Positions 47,256 through 60,066 of a stretch of DNA of 64,000 nt are shown one piece after another. Both the position numbers and the translations under genes were made by a program. Below the pieces are notes generated by a model. The model made no database searches. It saw only the letters and a list, made by a program, of their open reading frames with translations, and was not told the DNA's origin. The DNA is taken from assembly GCF_001027285.1 (NCBI RefSeq), contig NZ_CP011509.1, positions 10,440,501 to 10,504,500 on the forward strand, written 5' to 3'. How positions within the stretch are numbered: the first letter of the stretch is position 1; each line of letters starts with the position of its first letter. Origin of the DNA: Archangium gephyra. Lineage in GTDB: Bacteria > Myxococcota > Myxococcia > Myxococcales > Myxococcaceae.

Positions 47256-48218
47256 CTACTTGCCGCCCGAGGTCATGCGCCTCATCTGCTCGGTGTACTC
47301 GGCCATGGTGCCCAGGCCCACGGCCGCGCGGCGCGCGTCCACGTTGGCCTCGTCCTCGATGGGACGGGGCACATGCTTGCCTTCCACCTGGTGGAACTGG
47401 GTGCCGTAGCGCTGCGGCTTGCCCTCGGCCACCAGCACCCGGTCCGTCAGGTAGGCCAGCTCCATGGGCGAGCCCTCCCCCGCCGCCACCGACTTCTCCA
47501 GCAACGGCAGGCACTGCCGCTGGAAGGCCACGTCCTGGTCCGCGTGCTGCACCAGCAGCCAGGCGGCCCTCGCGCCCCGCTCGCTCACCAGCGTCTTCGT
47601 GGGCCAGCCCACCTGCGCGACAATCTCCTTCATCCGCGCGGTGTTCTCGAGGTCGATGGCCTTCATCCGCTCGTTGGCCGCCGTGTCCTTGAACCGCGCC
47701 GCGCCCGCGGCACGCCGGGCGGCCTGGTCCTCCTCCATCATGCGCAGCAGCTCGTCGCGCAGTTGCGGATTCTGGGCCGCCATGAGCTTCGCCTCGTTGG
47801 CGGCCGCCTTCTCGGAGATACGGGCGAAGGCGGGCTCCGCGCGCAGTGAGGCCAGGTCCTCGTCCTGCTTCAGGTGCCCGGGCTCGGCGAAGCCGGCGTC
47901 CACGGCGCGCTCGAGCCACGTGAGGGCCTCGGCCTTCTGGCCCGCGAGCGACGCGGCACAGGCGGCGTTGTAGCTCATGCGCTCGGCGCGCACGCCCTGC
48001 TCCCAGGCCTGTTGGTAGAGCGGGAGCGACTCGGCGCTCTTGCCGCTCATGAGCAGCGCATCCGCCTGCATCGCCAGCGCACGGGCCTCGGGGGTGGGCG
48101 CCGGGGCCGCGATGGGCGCGGTGGCCGCGGCGGGCGCGGGCGTCTCGGAGGGGGCCGCCGTATGGGCGCAGGCCGACAGCAGACTCAGCGCGGCGAGCCG
48201 CACGATGAGGCGATTCAT
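47256..48218 (-). CDS. Lipoprotein with TPR-like region and DUF6624 domain
   Basis: The protein is 320 residues. It starts with a lipoprotein signal (LAALSLLSACAH, lipobox LSAC) and a Pro/Ala-rich linker. A short TPR-like region (LPLYQQAWEQGVRAERMSYN, AEALTWLERAVDAGF) precedes a C-terminal DUF6624 domain (AAWLLVQHADQDVAFQRQCL, YLTDRVLVAEGKPQRYGTQF). The domain is uncharacterised. It converges with the secreted Cys protein, 7 bases away, and is divergent from the next lipoprotein gene. Confidence 0.8.
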   Translation of the reverse strand: MNRLIVRLAALSLLSACAHTAAPSETPAPAAATAPIAAPAPTPEARALAMQADALLMSGKSAESLPLYQQAWEQGVRAERMSYNAACAASLAGQKAEALTWLERAVDAGFAEPGHLKQDEDLASLRAEPAFARISEKAAANEAKLMAAQNPQLRDELLRMMEEDQAARRAAGAARFKDTAANERMKAIDLENTARMKEIVAQVGWPTKTLVSERGARAAWLLVQHADQDVAFQRQCLPLLEKSVAAGEGSPMELAYLTDRVLVAEGKPQRYGTQFHQVEGKHVPRPIEDEANVDARRAAVGLGTMAEYTEQMRRMTSGGK

Positions 48219-48417
48219 TCAGTCATCTCCCAGTGGGGATGGGGACCGGCGGAATGCCGGCCCGGGGGGGCGTGGATGCTAACGGAGAAGCCGGACGTGC
48301 CCTCCTGATTGGACTCCAGGCAGGCGGCCAGCATCGCGAGGACGGAGCGGCTTCCAGGGTTTATTGGACTTCCAAGTAGATCGACCGGAGCGGCTCTGTC
48401 CGATACAGTCGCGAGCC

Positions 48418-49254
48418 ATGAATTTCGTGAGCCGGAAGCTGTGGATCGTCGGAGGAATGAGCCTGGCGCTGGGCGCGTGTGCGGCGAAGAAGGTGACGCC
48501 GGTGCAGTACAGCCTGGGGTTGTCGCGCGCGGAGTACCGCGACTACTCGCGAGCCAGGGTCAACATCTGTGACGTGGAGCCGGGCACCGTGTCGGGCGAG
48601 CTGGGGGCGGTGAACAAGCTGCTGACGGACTTCCTGTCCTCCTCGGAGCAGGTGAAGAACCCACAGTCGGTGGACCATGGCCGCGCCGTGGAGCTGCTGA
48701 AGGAGGCGGAAGGCTCGCTGGACAAGGTGCTGGACGTGTACCAGGCCAACCTGCAAGCGGTGAGCAGGTGTGGCTTCGCGAAGTCCGGCACCATCCAGGA
48801 GCTGGCGAAGCAAGGCACGGCGCTGGTGGAGCAGTCGCGCACGCGGATGGCGGAGTCCTCCCAGCTGCTCGCGGTGAAGGACGCCCAGCGCAAGTGGCAG
48901 GCGGAGGCCCCACAGCGGGAGCAGGCGGCACGCCAGGAGTGGTGCGCGAAGAACCCCGAGGTGGGCAGCACCGACCTGTACTACGCGCGCAAGCACGCCG
49001 ACGGCCGCACCGAGTGGTTCTTCTGTGACGGGCACATCGTCCAGTCCGGCACCAACGGAGGCGAGCCGACGCTCGTCTCTCCCGAGGGCCTGAGCGCGAA
49101 GGATCGCCGCAAGGTGAAGCCGTCGCGCTACCTCGAGGCGGCCCAGGGCTACCCGGTGGAGGAGATGGACAAGCAGCCGGCGAGCGTCGCGGACATGGCG
49201 GCTCCCGCGCCTGCTCCGGCGCCCGCCCAGGGCACGGCCGCGGGCGGGAACTGA
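48418..49254 (+). CDS. Lipoprotein of unknown function
   Basis: The product is 278 residues, starting at ATG 48418 with a lipoprotein signal (GGMSLALGACAAKK, lipobox LGAC). The middle is helical and charged, with a coiled-coil-like stretch (RAVELLKEAEGSLDKVLDVY). The C-terminus is Ala/Pro-rich (PAPAPAPAQG). No family recognised. A region with WCAKNPEVGSTDLYYARKH may be a small domain. It is divergent from the DUF6624 lipoprotein and converges with the next cluster. Confidence 0.65.
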   Translation: MNFVSRKLWIVGGMSLALGACAAKKVTPVQYSLGLSRAEYRDYSRARVNICDVEPGTVSGELGAVNKLLTDFLSSSEQVKNPQSVDHGRAVELLKEAEGSLDKVLDVYQANLQAVSRCGFAKSGTIQELAKQGTALVEQSRTRMAESSQLLAVKDAQRKWQAEAPQREQAARQEWCAKNPEVGSTDLYYARKHADGRTEWFFCDGHIVQSGTNGGEPTLVSPEGLSAKDRRKVKPSRYLEAAQGYPVEEMDKQPASVADMAAPAPAPAPAQGTAAGGN

Positions 49255-49263
49255 GCGCCCGCG

Positions 49264-49968
49264 CTACGGCGCGTACGTCACCACCAGGTGGTTGGCGGTG
49301 AGCACCATCCCGCGCGGCGCGCCGCCGCTCGGGAGGGTGAGCTCGAAGACGAAGGGCAGGCGCAGCACGCGCTCGTTCATGGCGTTGCGCAGCATGCCCT
49401 CCGGCTGGCTGCTGGAGTTCGCCTTGAGCTTCGTGCGCGAGGCGTGGGCCCGGGCCATCAGCGTGTTGTCGCCGCCCAGGGACAGCTCCACCACGAGGTC
49501 CGCCACCACGCCGGCGGCCACGCCCGACTGGAACTTGCGGACCTCGGCCTGGTAGGCCTTGGGGACGCTGCCGTTGTAGCGGATGTTGTCGCCGCGCAGC
49601 TCGGCCCGGCAGGTGAGCGTGTTGAGCGGGCCGAAGCGCACATCGGAGAGGCGCTCAATGACGACCTCGCCCAGGAGCCGCTGGTCGAAGCTGCGGGCGG
49701 GCATCCGCATGGGCAGCAGCTGCGCGGCCAGCTGCTCCAGGGCGGCGGGCGTGTAGTACATGGAGAAGGAGCGCCCCGCCTTGCCGGGCGAGCGCAGCCC
49801 CTCGGTGTAGCGGGAGACGGACTGGAGGGCCCGGTCGAGCTGCTGCTGCTCCTCGGTGAGGAGCCGGTTGTCCTGCTCCGCCGAGCGCAGCCGCGCGGCG
49901 GCACTCGTGCCACACCCGGTGCCCAGGACGGCCCACAGCCCCAGCAGGCCCAGCCACGGCGCCCTCAT
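49264..49968 (-). CDS. Lipoprotein of unknown function
   Basis: The 234-residue protein has a signal peptide ending in GTGCGT (lipobox-like) and a short coiled coil (RLRSAEQDNRLLTEEQQQLDRAL). A beta-rich C-terminal half includes RLPFVFELTLPSGGAPRGMV. No family recognised. ATG 49968 overlaps the stop codon of the preceding minus-strand gene by four bases, so the two are likely co-translated and may act together at the envelope. Confidence 0.6.
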   Translation of the reverse strand: MRAPWLGLLGLWAVLGTGCGTSAAARLRSAEQDNRLLTEEQQQLDRALQSVSRYTEGLRSPGKAGRSFSMYYTPAALEQLAAQLLPMRMPARSFDQRLLGEVVIERLSDVRFGPLNTLTCRAELRGDNIRYNGSVPKAYQAEVRKFQSGVAAGVVADLVVELSLGGDNTLMARAHASRTKLKANSSSQPEGMLRNAMNERVLRLPFVFELTLPSGGAPRGMVLTANHLVVTYAP

Positions 49969-50378
49969 GGCCCCACCACCTTGCAGGTGCCCTGGGACAC
50001 GCGCCACTCCCCTGCCTTGCGAGGCGCGGAGAAGCTGGCCGTCATGCTGTAGGGCTGGCCGCGCAGCTGGAAGCAGGCATGGACGGCGCCCGACTGGGGC
50101 AGTCCCGGCACCTGCGCGCTGGCCGGAGCCACGCCGGCACAGCCCAGGTTGTTCAGGCCGGCGGCGCCCTCCGCCTGCGCCATCACCTGGTAGGACTGCT
50201 GGAGCTCGGCCCTCTTGCGCTCCAGCTCCGCCCGGAGCTCCGCGTTGCGCGCCTCCAGCTCATTCGCGCGCCGCTCCGTGGCCGAGCCCGAGGATGCACG
50301 GGCGCCACTCCTGCCTGAAGCACACCCGGCCGCGCACAGCGCGAGCACGGGCAACCAACACCAGCGGGACATGTTCAT
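49965..50378 (-). CDS. Small coiled-coil lipoprotein
   Basis: This 137-residue lipoprotein (LALCAAGCAS, lipobox AAGC) has a coiled coil (RRANELEARNAELRAELERKR) and a C-terminal Cys-containing domain (LNNLGCAGVAPA, HACFQLRGQ). Unknown function. It is upstream of and overlaps the next lipoprotein by four bases, suggesting a complex of the two. ATG 50378 or 50372 may be the start. Confidence 0.65.
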   Translation of the reverse strand: MNMSRWCWLPVLALCAAGCASGRSGARASSGSATERRANELEARNAELRAELERKRAELQQSYQVMAQAEGAAGLNNLGCAGVAPASAQVPGLPQSGAVHACFQLRGQPYSMTASFSAPRKAGEWRVSQGTCKVVGP

Positions 50379-50403
50379 GGTCCCGCCAGGGTAGCACCAC
50401 CCC

Positions 50404-51267
50404 TCACCCGCCCAGCCGGGACAGGCGCTCGGCGAGCCGTGCATCGCCCCCCGCTTCCAGCGAGCGCAGCAGGGCCGGCAGGGAGCTGCCGCCCGAGACG
50501 AGGTGTCCCTCGACGTGCGGACGCAGCGCGCTCCAGCGCTTGTCCCAGCCCTCGCCGGAGGCACGGGGCCGCGCCTCCAGCAGCGCGCCCAGGCGCAGCG
50601 CCAGCTCGGGCTCGCCGAGCACCTCGGCCTGGCGGGACAGCAGACCGATGGCGGCCTGGGCCGGCGTCCCCGCGGGAGCCCGCTTCCACTGCTCCAGCGT
50701 CCGGACGAAGGCCGCGGCGTCCAGCTCGGACAGCAGCTCCAGGGCCACCCACATCGGCAGCCGCGGCTCGCCCTTGGGGGCCACCACCTTCCCCATCAAC
50801 GACGTGAACACCGCGCCGAGGGCGGAGTGGCTGGCCGGGTCCACGCCGCCCAGGGCCCGGAGCGCGTGCCGCGCCCGGCGGGCCTGGAGCGACACCTTCC
50901 AGCTGCGCCCGCCCACCCGCGCGTCGAGCCCGGTGAGCGCCTCGGCGGCCACCGTCACCTGCTCCGCGGACGGCTTGCCCCCGCGCACCCGGGGAGGCAG
51001 CGAGAGCTTGGGAGTGGCGGCGGCCGCGCCCTTCGCTCCCTTGGGCGCCGGCGCGGACTCGGTGGACACCTCGTGGTAGCCCTCGCGCAGCTTCTCGGCC
51101 ACCTTGCGCTCGTACTCGCGCCGGGCGCCCTCCTCGTCGGAGAACTCCTTCTCCTTGCGCTGCCCGTCGGTGCCCAGCCGGCCGTACACCACGATGAAGG
51201 TGTTGCCCTGGACCTCGGCCATCCAGAACTTCGCGCTGGTGCCTTCCACGAATTCGAACCTGCGCAT
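50404..51267 (-). CDS. WGR domain protein
   Basis: The 287-residue protein starts with a WGR domain (residues 1-65) recognised from KFWMAEVQGNTFIVVYGRLG and the following KEKEFSDEEGARREYERKV. WGR domains occur in poly-ADP-ribose polymerases and bacterial MolR-type regulators and are thought to bind nucleic acid. The C-terminal helical part (about 110-285), Leu/Ala-rich, is not recognised and may be an armadillo-like array. GGGAGGGG precedes ATG 51267. It is divergent from the acetyltransferase gene. Confidence 0.85.
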   Translation of the reverse strand: MRRFEFVEGTSAKFWMAEVQGNTFIVVYGRLGTDGQRKEKEFSDEEGARREYERKVAEKLREGYHEVSTESAPAPKGAKGAAAATPKLSLPPRVRGGKPSAEQVTVAAEALTGLDARVGGRSWKVSLQARRARHALRALGGVDPASHSALGAVFTSLMGKVVAPKGEPRLPMWVALELLSELDAAAFVRTLEQWKRAPAGTPAQAAIGLLSRQAEVLGEPELALRLGALLEARPRASGEGWDKRWSALRPHVEGHLVSGGSSLPALLRSLEAGGDARLAERLSRLGG

Positions 51268-51362
51268 GGTGCTGCCCCTCCCGTACCCGGTGTGCGGATG
51301 CGGGGCCGGACGCTACTACGAAGCGGCCCCACCCGCGTGGCCAGGGCGCTAGCATTCCCCGC

Positions 51363-51836
51363 ATGATTCGTTCAGCGACCCCCGCGGATGTCCCCGCCAT
51401 CGCCCGGCTCATCCGGGCCCTGGCCGAGTACGAGAAGCTCTCCCACGAGGTCGTCCTGCGCGAGGAGGAGTTGCACCAGCACCTCTTCGGCGAGCGGCGC
51501 TATGCCGAGGTCGTCCTGGCCGAGGACGGCGGGCAGGTGGTGGGCTTCGCCCTCTTCTTCCACAACTACTCCACCTTCCTCTCCAAGCCGGGCCTCTACC
51601 TGGAGGATCTCTTCGTCCTGCCCGAGCAGCGCGGCCGGGGGCACGGCAAGCGCCTGTTGTCGCACCTGGCGAAGCTCGCCGTGGAGCGGGGCTGCGGCCG
51701 CTTCGAGTGGTCCGTGCTGGACTGGAACACCCCCTCCATCGAGTTCTACAAGTCCTTCGGCGCGGTACCGATGAACGACTGGACGGTCTTCCGCGTCACG
51801 GGTGAGTCGCTGGAGCGGCTCGCCCGGGCGGCTTGA
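51363..51836 (+). CDS. GNAT acetyltransferase, SSAT-like
   Basis: This 157-residue GNAT protein begins RSATPADVPAIARLIRALAE. It carries the block FLSKPGLYLEDLFVLPEQRG, the acetyl-CoA loop RGRGHGKRLL, and FEWSVLDWNTPSIEFY. These patterns resemble spermidine/spermine or thialysine N-acetyltransferases. It would acetylate a small amine; the actual substrate is not known. It stands alone between the WGR gene (divergent) and the kinase gene. Confidence 0.85.
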   Translation: MIRSATPADVPAIARLIRALAEYEKLSHEVVLREEELHQHLFGERRYAEVVLAEDGGQVVGFALFFHNYSTFLSKPGLYLEDLFVLPEQRGRGHGKRLLSHLAKLAVERGCGRFEWSVLDWNTPSIEFYKSFGAVPMNDWTVFRVTGESLERLARAA

Positions 51837-51967
51837 GCCCGTCTGCCCTCCATCCGTCCTGCCGCGGAGCGTCGCCGTGCATTGATTGGCGAATCGGTGC
51901 GACGATCCGTTCTCGCGTCCACGCGGGCGTGACATCCTGCGTGGGAGCTGCGTGGTAGCGAGGCCGC

Positions 51968-55165
<3,198 letters not shown>

Positions 55166-55280
55166 CCCCACCCGCGCAACCACCCCCACACCCGCGCAAC
55201 CACCCCCACCCGCACAACCCCCCCCACCCGCGCAACCACCCCCCACCCGCGCAACCACCCCCCACCCGCGCAACCACCCC
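55166..55280 (+). repeat. Tandem 17-20-bp array downstream of the kinase gene
   Basis: About six units of the form CCCCCACCCGCGCAACCA begin right after the kinase stop codon and run into the palindromic element. Unit lengths vary between 17 and 20 bases, and one unit has CACAACC in place of GCGCAACC. There are no unique spacers, so this is not a CRISPR array. Confidence 0.85.
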
Positions 55281-55311
55281 TCTCCCCTCGGGAGAGGGAC
55301 GGGGTGAGGGT
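55278..55311 (+). repeat. Dispersed palindromic element, copy 2 of 3
   Basis: It has the same 9-3-9 inverted repeat (CCCTCTCCC, CTC loop, GGGAGAGGG) and the same ACGGGGTGAGGGT tail as the copy after spoVR. It follows the tandem array behind the Ser/Thr kinase gene. Confidence 0.8.
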
Positions 55312-55403
55312 ATCAGGGCCCCAGGTTGAGCCCGCGTCCCCGAGCGCCTAAGCCAGAAGGGGTAAGTCCGTTCAGGGGGAGGCTCCGGCCGCGATGTGGA
55401 GCA

Positions 55404-55426
55404 ACTGGTCCGATTGTTGGACCAGT
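55404..55426. other. Inverted repeat ACTGGTCC / GGACCAGT
   Basis: Two 8-base arms are separated by GATTGTT. It lies about 75 bases from the amidase stop codon and could be a hairpin or a regulator site. The half-sites look like those of FadR-type operators, but the spacing is too wide and the position is downstream of both genes. Confidence 0.35.
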
Positions 55427-55501
55427 CGGCACGCCGCGCGACCGGAAGGCGCTCCGTGCCTTCCTGCAAGAGCACCCCTGAAAGAATTTACTTCCGCCGG
55501 C

Positions 55502-57190
55502 TTAGACCTTGGCCACCTGGCGCAGGTCCGCCGTCGGAGCGAACGTGGGCGGGCGGCGGTGCTTGGAGGCCTGCTCGTAGGCGAACGCGAGACGCAGGAG
55601 CACGGGCTCGCTCCAGGCGCGGCCGATGAAGGAGAGGCCCACGGGCAGACCGGCCACATAACCGGCGGGGACGGTGATGCTCGGGTAGCCCGCGACGGCG
55701 GCGGGTGAGGAGCTGCTGCCGAGCCAGTGGTCGCCGTTCACCAGATCGATGAGCCCGGGAGGAGCCTGGGTGGGAGCGACGAGCGCATCGAGCTTGTGCT
55801 TCGCCATGACGGCATCGATGCCCTGCTCGCGCGACAACTTCCGGCAGGCGGCGAGGGCCTTGAGGTACTTCTTGTCGGTGAGGGGCCCCTTCTCCTGGGC
55901 CTGGAGGAAGAGCTCCTGGCCGAACCAGGGCAGCTCGGTGTCGCGGTGCTCCTCGTTGAAGCGGATGAGGTCCGCGAGCGTCTTGAGCCGGGTCTTGTCC
56001 CCGAGCCCGGCGAGGTAGGCCTCGATGTCGGCCTTGAACTCGTAGAGCAGCACCTCCGTCTCCGGCTCATCCATCTTGGAGGCGGTGGGGATGTGGGCCT
56101 CGTCGACGATGACGGCGCCCTGGGCCTTCATGAGCTCGAGGGCCTGGGCGACGAGCGCATCGGTGGCGGGGTGGTAGCCGAAGAAGCGCTCGCGAGGGAC
56201 GCCGATGCGAGCCCCCTTCAACCCGTTGGGATCGAGGAAGCGCGTGTAGTCCGCGTGCGCGTGGCCCTTGCTCGAAGCCGTGACGGCGTCCGTGGAATCG
56301 ATGCCGGCGAGAACACCCAGGAGCGCGGCGGCGTCAGCCACGGTGCGCGTCATGGGGCCGGCGGTGTCCTGGCTGTGCGAGAGGGGGATGATGCCCGAGC
56401 GGCTCACGAGGCCGAGGGTGGGCTTGAGCCCGACGAGCGAGCTGGCCGCCGAGGGAGAGACGATGGAGCCATCCGTCTCGGTGCCGACGGACACGGCGCA
56501 GAAGTTGGCGGCGGTGGCGGCGCCGGAGCCCGAGCTGGAGCCCGAGGGCGTCCGGTCGAGGGCATAGGGATTGCGGCACTGGCCACCGCGCCCGCTCCAT
56601 CCACTGGAGGAGTGCGTGGAGCGGAAGTTGGCCCACTCGCTGAGGTTCGTCTTGCCGAGGATGACGGCGCCCGCGGCCCGCAGGCGCTCCACCACGAAGG
56701 CATCGCGGGAGGGGATGGCGCCCACGAGGGCGAGGGAGCCGGCGGTGGTCTGCATCTTGTCGGCGGTCCCGATGTTGTCCTTGATGAGGACGGGGATGCC
56801 GTGGAGCGGACCGCGAGGCCCCTTCGCCTTGCGCTCCTCATCGAGCGCGGCGGCGATGGCGAGGGCATCCGGGTTGAGCTCGATGACGGACTTGAGCGGA
56901 AGGTCGCCCTCGCGGTCCAGCGACTGGATGCGAGCGAGGTAGCGCTCGGCGAGACCCTGCGCGGTGTGCCGTCCCGACTGCATGGCGGCCTGGAGCTCGG
57001 AGACGGTGGCCTCCTCGAGCTCGAAGGAGCCGGCACGCGGCGCGGGAGCGGGAGCGCGCGCGGCGTTGCCGGGAGAGGGCTGGGCATGGGCATCCAGGGC
57101 GGCCAGCGTGCTGGCGGCGGCGGCGCCACCGAGGAGCGTCCGGCGGCTCAGTCCCTGGGAGTTTCCGGGGGAAGGAATGGGCTTCTTCAT
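55502..57190 (-). CDS. Tat-exported amidase (amidase signature family)
   Basis: This is a 562-residue enzyme with a Tat signal (SRRTLLGGAAAASTLAALDA, twin Arg in SRRTLLG). The amidase-signature catalytic triad Ser-cisSer-Lys is readable: Lys in PVLIKDNIG, Ser in PSGSSSGSGAA, and Ser in VGTETDGSIVSP. It would hydrolyse an amide outside the cytoplasm. The natural substrate is unknown. I chose ATG 57190; a TTG six codons upstream is less likely. It is 49 bases after the kelch gene on the same strand and converges with the kinase gene. Confidence 0.93.
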   Translation of the reverse strand: MKKPIPSPGNSQGLSRRTLLGGAAAASTLAALDAHAQPSPGNAARAPAPAPRAGSFELEEATVSELQAAMQSGRHTAQGLAERYLARIQSLDREGDLPLKSVIELNPDALAIAAALDEERKAKGPRGPLHGIPVLIKDNIGTADKMQTTAGSLALVGAIPSRDAFVVERLRAAGAVILGKTNLSEWANFRSTHSSSGWSGRGGQCRNPYALDRTPSGSSSGSGAATAANFCAVSVGTETDGSIVSPSAASSLVGLKPTLGLVSRSGIIPLSHSQDTAGPMTRTVADAAALLGVLAGIDSTDAVTASSKGHAHADYTRFLDPNGLKGARIGVPRERFFGYHPATDALVAQALELMKAQGAVIVDEAHIPTASKMDEPETEVLLYEFKADIEAYLAGLGDKTRLKTLADLIRFNEEHRDTELPWFGQELFLQAQEKGPLTDKKYLKALAACRKLSREQGIDAVMAKHKLDALVAPTQAPPGLIDLVNGDHWLGSSSSPAAVAGYPSITVPAGYVAGLPVGLSFIGRAWSEPVLLRLAFAYEQASKHRRPPTFAPTADLRQVAKV

Positions 57191-57239
57191 GGAGGACGCC
57201 CAGTACAACAGCGAACGCGGCTGGCCACAACCCGGAGGG

Positions 57240-59816
57240 CTACAGCTTCGACAGGTCGTAGTACTCCGCCGACGACTGATCGTGGTTGCTCACGCCGCCC
57301 ACCGCGAGCACCGTGCCGTGACCCAGCAAGGTCGCGGTGTGCTGATAGCGGTCCACGTTCATGGCGGCCGTCGCGCGCCACGTGCCCGTGGCCGGGTCAT
57401 ACAGCTCGGACGAGGTCAGGATGCCCGTGGCCGGGTGGTAGCCACCGGCGATGAGCACGCGGCCATCCGGAAGCACGTTCGCGGTGTGGAGCCGGCGCGG
57501 CGAGCCCATGCCGCCCGTGGCCGACCAGCTGCCCGTGGCCGGGTCATACAGCTCCGCCGAGGCGCCCGGGGCCACGTCGAGGCTCGAGCCGCCCGCGACC
57601 AGCACCTTGCCGTCAGGCAACAGGGTGGCGGTGTGCGAGGCGCGGCCCGTGCCCATGGCCGCCACGGCCGTCCACCTGCCGGTGGCCGGGTCGTACAGCT
57701 CCGCGGAGGCGATGAGACCGCCGGAGGCATCACTGCCGCCCGTCACCAGCACCTGGCCGCCGGGCAGCAGCGTCATGGTGTGGAAGGCGCGAGCCGTGTT
57801 CAGGCCGCCGGTGGAGGACCAGGTGTTGGTGGCCGGGTCATACAGCTCGGCCGAGGCCAGCGTGGCGCTGTCATCCTCACCCGCGCGGCCACCGGCCACG
57901 AGCACCTTGCCGTTGGGCAGCAGCACCGCGGTGTGGTGATAGCGCTGGGTGTTGAGGATGCCCGCGGGCTTCCACTTGCCCAGAGAGGGCACGTACAGCT
58001 CGGCCGTGGCGTTGGTGATGGGGCACACGCCGCCGCCCGCGATGAGCACCCGGCCATCCCTCAACTTCGTGGCCGTGTGGCCCCGGTGCGAGCCCAGCGT
58101 GCTTCCCGTGGCGGACCAGGTCCGGGCCTCGGGATTGTAGACCTCCGCCGTGGTGTTGAAGCCCCCGGCCACCAGCACCCGGCCGTCGTCCAGCAGCGTG
58201 GCGGTGTGCAGCAGCCGCGGCAGGGCCAGGCTGCCCGTCACGATCCAGCCACCGCCCCGGTCGTCGCACGAGCCGGAGGCGCCCGGAACGACCGTGACCG
58301 TCCGCGTCGCGCTGCCCACGTTGCCGGGTGCATCCTTCGCCGAGTACGTGAGGGTGTACGTGCCCGGCGCGCGGGTGTTGACCGAGCCAGACACCGTCAC
58401 CGCGGAGGACAGATCTCCGGCGCACTGGTCGATGGCCACCGCGCCCGGCTCGACGTAGGGCTTGCCACACTCGAGCGTCTCCGAGGCGTACCCCACCAGC
58501 GACACGGCTGGCGGCGTGGTGTCGACGACGGACACCGTCCCGGCGCAGCTCGACAGCAGGCCCGCGGGATCCAGGCACGTCAGCCCCACCAGGTAGTCGC
58601 CCAGGCCCAGGGAGCCGACGAGCCCCTGGGTGCACTGCAGCGCATCCCCATCCGGATCGTACGAGCCATCATTCACGGAGGGGACGGTGGCGCCGCAGGT
58701 GGGGCCGGCCGGGAGCGTCACGTTCTTGCACTTCGCCACCGGCGCACGGTTGACGGCGACGGACCGGCAGGACGCGCTGCACGCACCCGAGCCGTTGGCC
58801 GCGCCGGTGTCGCACTGCTCGCCCGGATCCACCGTGCCATCTCCGCACCAGTGCAGGCGGCACACGGACGAGCAGACCGAGCCCGGCACGCCGTTGCCGA
58901 GACCGGTGTCACACTCCTCGGGGTACTGCACCGCGCCATCGCCGCAGCGCACGGGGACGGCCCCGCGGGCCAGGATGTAGGGCACCCCATGCGAGCCGTC
59001 CGCGAAGTCCAGCGAGCCCGGCAGGCGCGCGCCGTACACCGGGTCCCTCGCGATGACGAGCGGCGTGAAGTTGGCGGCCGGGAAGGAATCGAAGGCCTCG
59101 TGCACGGAGCAGGCCCAGCGGGACAACAGCGTGTCCGTCATGCCCGACAGGGCCGGGTGCGAGGCCACCATGTGGGCGTCGTCGTAGCAACCCACGCCCG
59201 TCACGGTGAAGGCGCCGAAGGGCTCCAGCACGGGCACCGGCGTCATCGGCTCCGTGTCGTGGTAGTAGCAGCTCAGGTTGATATAGGCGCCCGTCCTGCC
59301 CTCCTGCGCGGCGGCGAACTGGACGGCGTTCTTCGTGACCCCATCCTTGAAGTGGTACACGGGATCCGTGCCCACGATGATGACGTTCCCATCCACCACC
59401 GGGCCCCAGACGCCACGGCTCTTCGACGCCGCGGAGATCAACCCCAGGCTGCCAGCGCACGTGGCATCCCCCAGGATGATGGCGCGATAGCCCGCGAAGT
59501 CCGCCGAGCTCTTCGCGGCCCAGGCGGCATCGGACGCCACCTCCACCGTGTAGCCCAGGCTCCGCGCGGCCACCGCCTCCACGCTGTTGGAGCCCCCCGT
59601 CACCGAAGCCGCCAGGATGAGCACCTTGTTGGTGCTGCCCAGCCCCTGGGGACGCGTGCTCACGGCCACGGGCGGCACCGGCTCGGAAGCCAGGCTCCCG
59701 CGGGCTCCATCCGCCGGCAACTCACCGCCACACGCCGCGAGCCACCACACGCCCAGGGCCATCAGCATCCGGTAGCAGAGGCCGCTCCAGCTCTTCGGGG
59801 GGATTCCAGACCGCAT
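57240..59816 (-). CDS. Kelch-repeat lipoprotein with DUF4215- and DUF5011-like regions
   Basis: The protein is 858 residues. A lipoprotein signal (WWLAACGG, lipobox LAAC) is followed by an unfamiliar N-terminal domain (about 60-290) with [10 protein letters not shown] and [16 protein letters not shown]. Then come two Cys-rich myxo-type repeats ([30 protein letters not shown]), an Ig-like DUF5011 domain, and about six kelch repeats. The recurrent kelch core is [16 protein letters not shown] followed by [14 protein letters not shown]. The propeller should be exposed on the cell surface. GAGG precedes ATG 59816. No ligand or catalytic site is seen. Confidence 0.85.
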   Translation of the reverse strand: MRSGIPPKSWSGLCYRMLMALGVWWLAACGGELPADGARGSLASEPVPPVAVSTRPQGLGSTNKVLILAASVTGGSNSVEAVAARSLGYTVEVASDAAWAAKSSADFAGYRAIILGDATCAGSLGLISAASKSRGVWGPVVDGNVIIVGTDPVYHFKDGVTKNAVQFAAAQEGRTGAYINLSCYYHDTEPMTPVPVLEPFGAFTVTGVGCYDDAHMVASHPALSGMTDTLLSRWACSVHEAFDSFPAANFTPLVIARDPVYGARLPGSLDFADGSHGVPYILARGAVPVRCGDGAVQYPEECDTGLGNGVPGSVCSSVCRLHWCGDGTVDPGEQCDTGAANGSGACSASCRSVAVNRAPVAKCKNVTLPAGPTCGATVPSVNDGSYDPDGDALQCTQGLVGSLGLGDYLVGLTCLDPAGLLSSCAGTVSVVDTTPPAVSLVGYASETLECGKPYVEPGAVAIDQCAGDLSSAVTVSGSVNTRAPGTYTLTYSAKDAPGNVGSATRTVTVVPGASGSCDDRGGGWIVTGSLALPRLLHTATLLDDGRVLVAGGFNTTAEVYNPEARTWSATGSTLGSHRGHTATKLRDGRVLIAGGGVCPITNATAELYVPSLGKWKPAGILNTQRYHHTAVLLPNGKVLVAGGRAGEDDSATLASAELYDPATNTWSSTGGLNTARAFHTMTLLPGGQVLVTGGSDASGGLIASAELYDPATGRWTAVAAMGTGRASHTATLLPDGKVLVAGGSSLDVAPGASAELYDPATGSWSATGGMGSPRRLHTANVLPDGRVLIAGGYHPATGILTSSELYDPATGTWRATAAMNVDRYQHTATLLGHGTVLAVGGVSNHDQSSAEYYDLSKL

Positions 59817-60066
59817 GGGTTACCTCGGGGGGTTCCGACGCACCGCTCCCAGACACCGGGAGCGGGCGGGCGGCGCCTTTGTACACCAGCGCTCGGGGTG
59901 GACGGACGGGGGGGCCCGCGCCAGGTCCGGCGGCAGAGATGGATTCCTGGAGAGGCCCGGCAACCAGCGAGGCTCGAAGCCTCCGCTGGCGCTCTTGGGC
60001 ACCGGGCAGGCGGCACCGGTCACACCGCTTGTTCGCCCCCGGACAGATGCTCAGCTTTCCGGAGCG

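Larger units (their letters stand above)
55166..55501. other. Gap between convergent kinase and amidase genes
   Basis: These 336 bases contain the tandem array, the palindromic element and a hairpin (55404-55426); no gene is seen. The stretch 55312-55400 shows nothing recognisable. Confidence 0.5.

Noticed and set aside
55166-55280. CRISPR array
   Set aside because: Units are 17-20 bases, contiguous and without unique spacers; no cas genes are present.
55404-55426. FadR-type operator controlling a lipid gene
   Set aside because: The half-sites are separated by seven bases, not one, and the site is downstream of both neighbouring genes.
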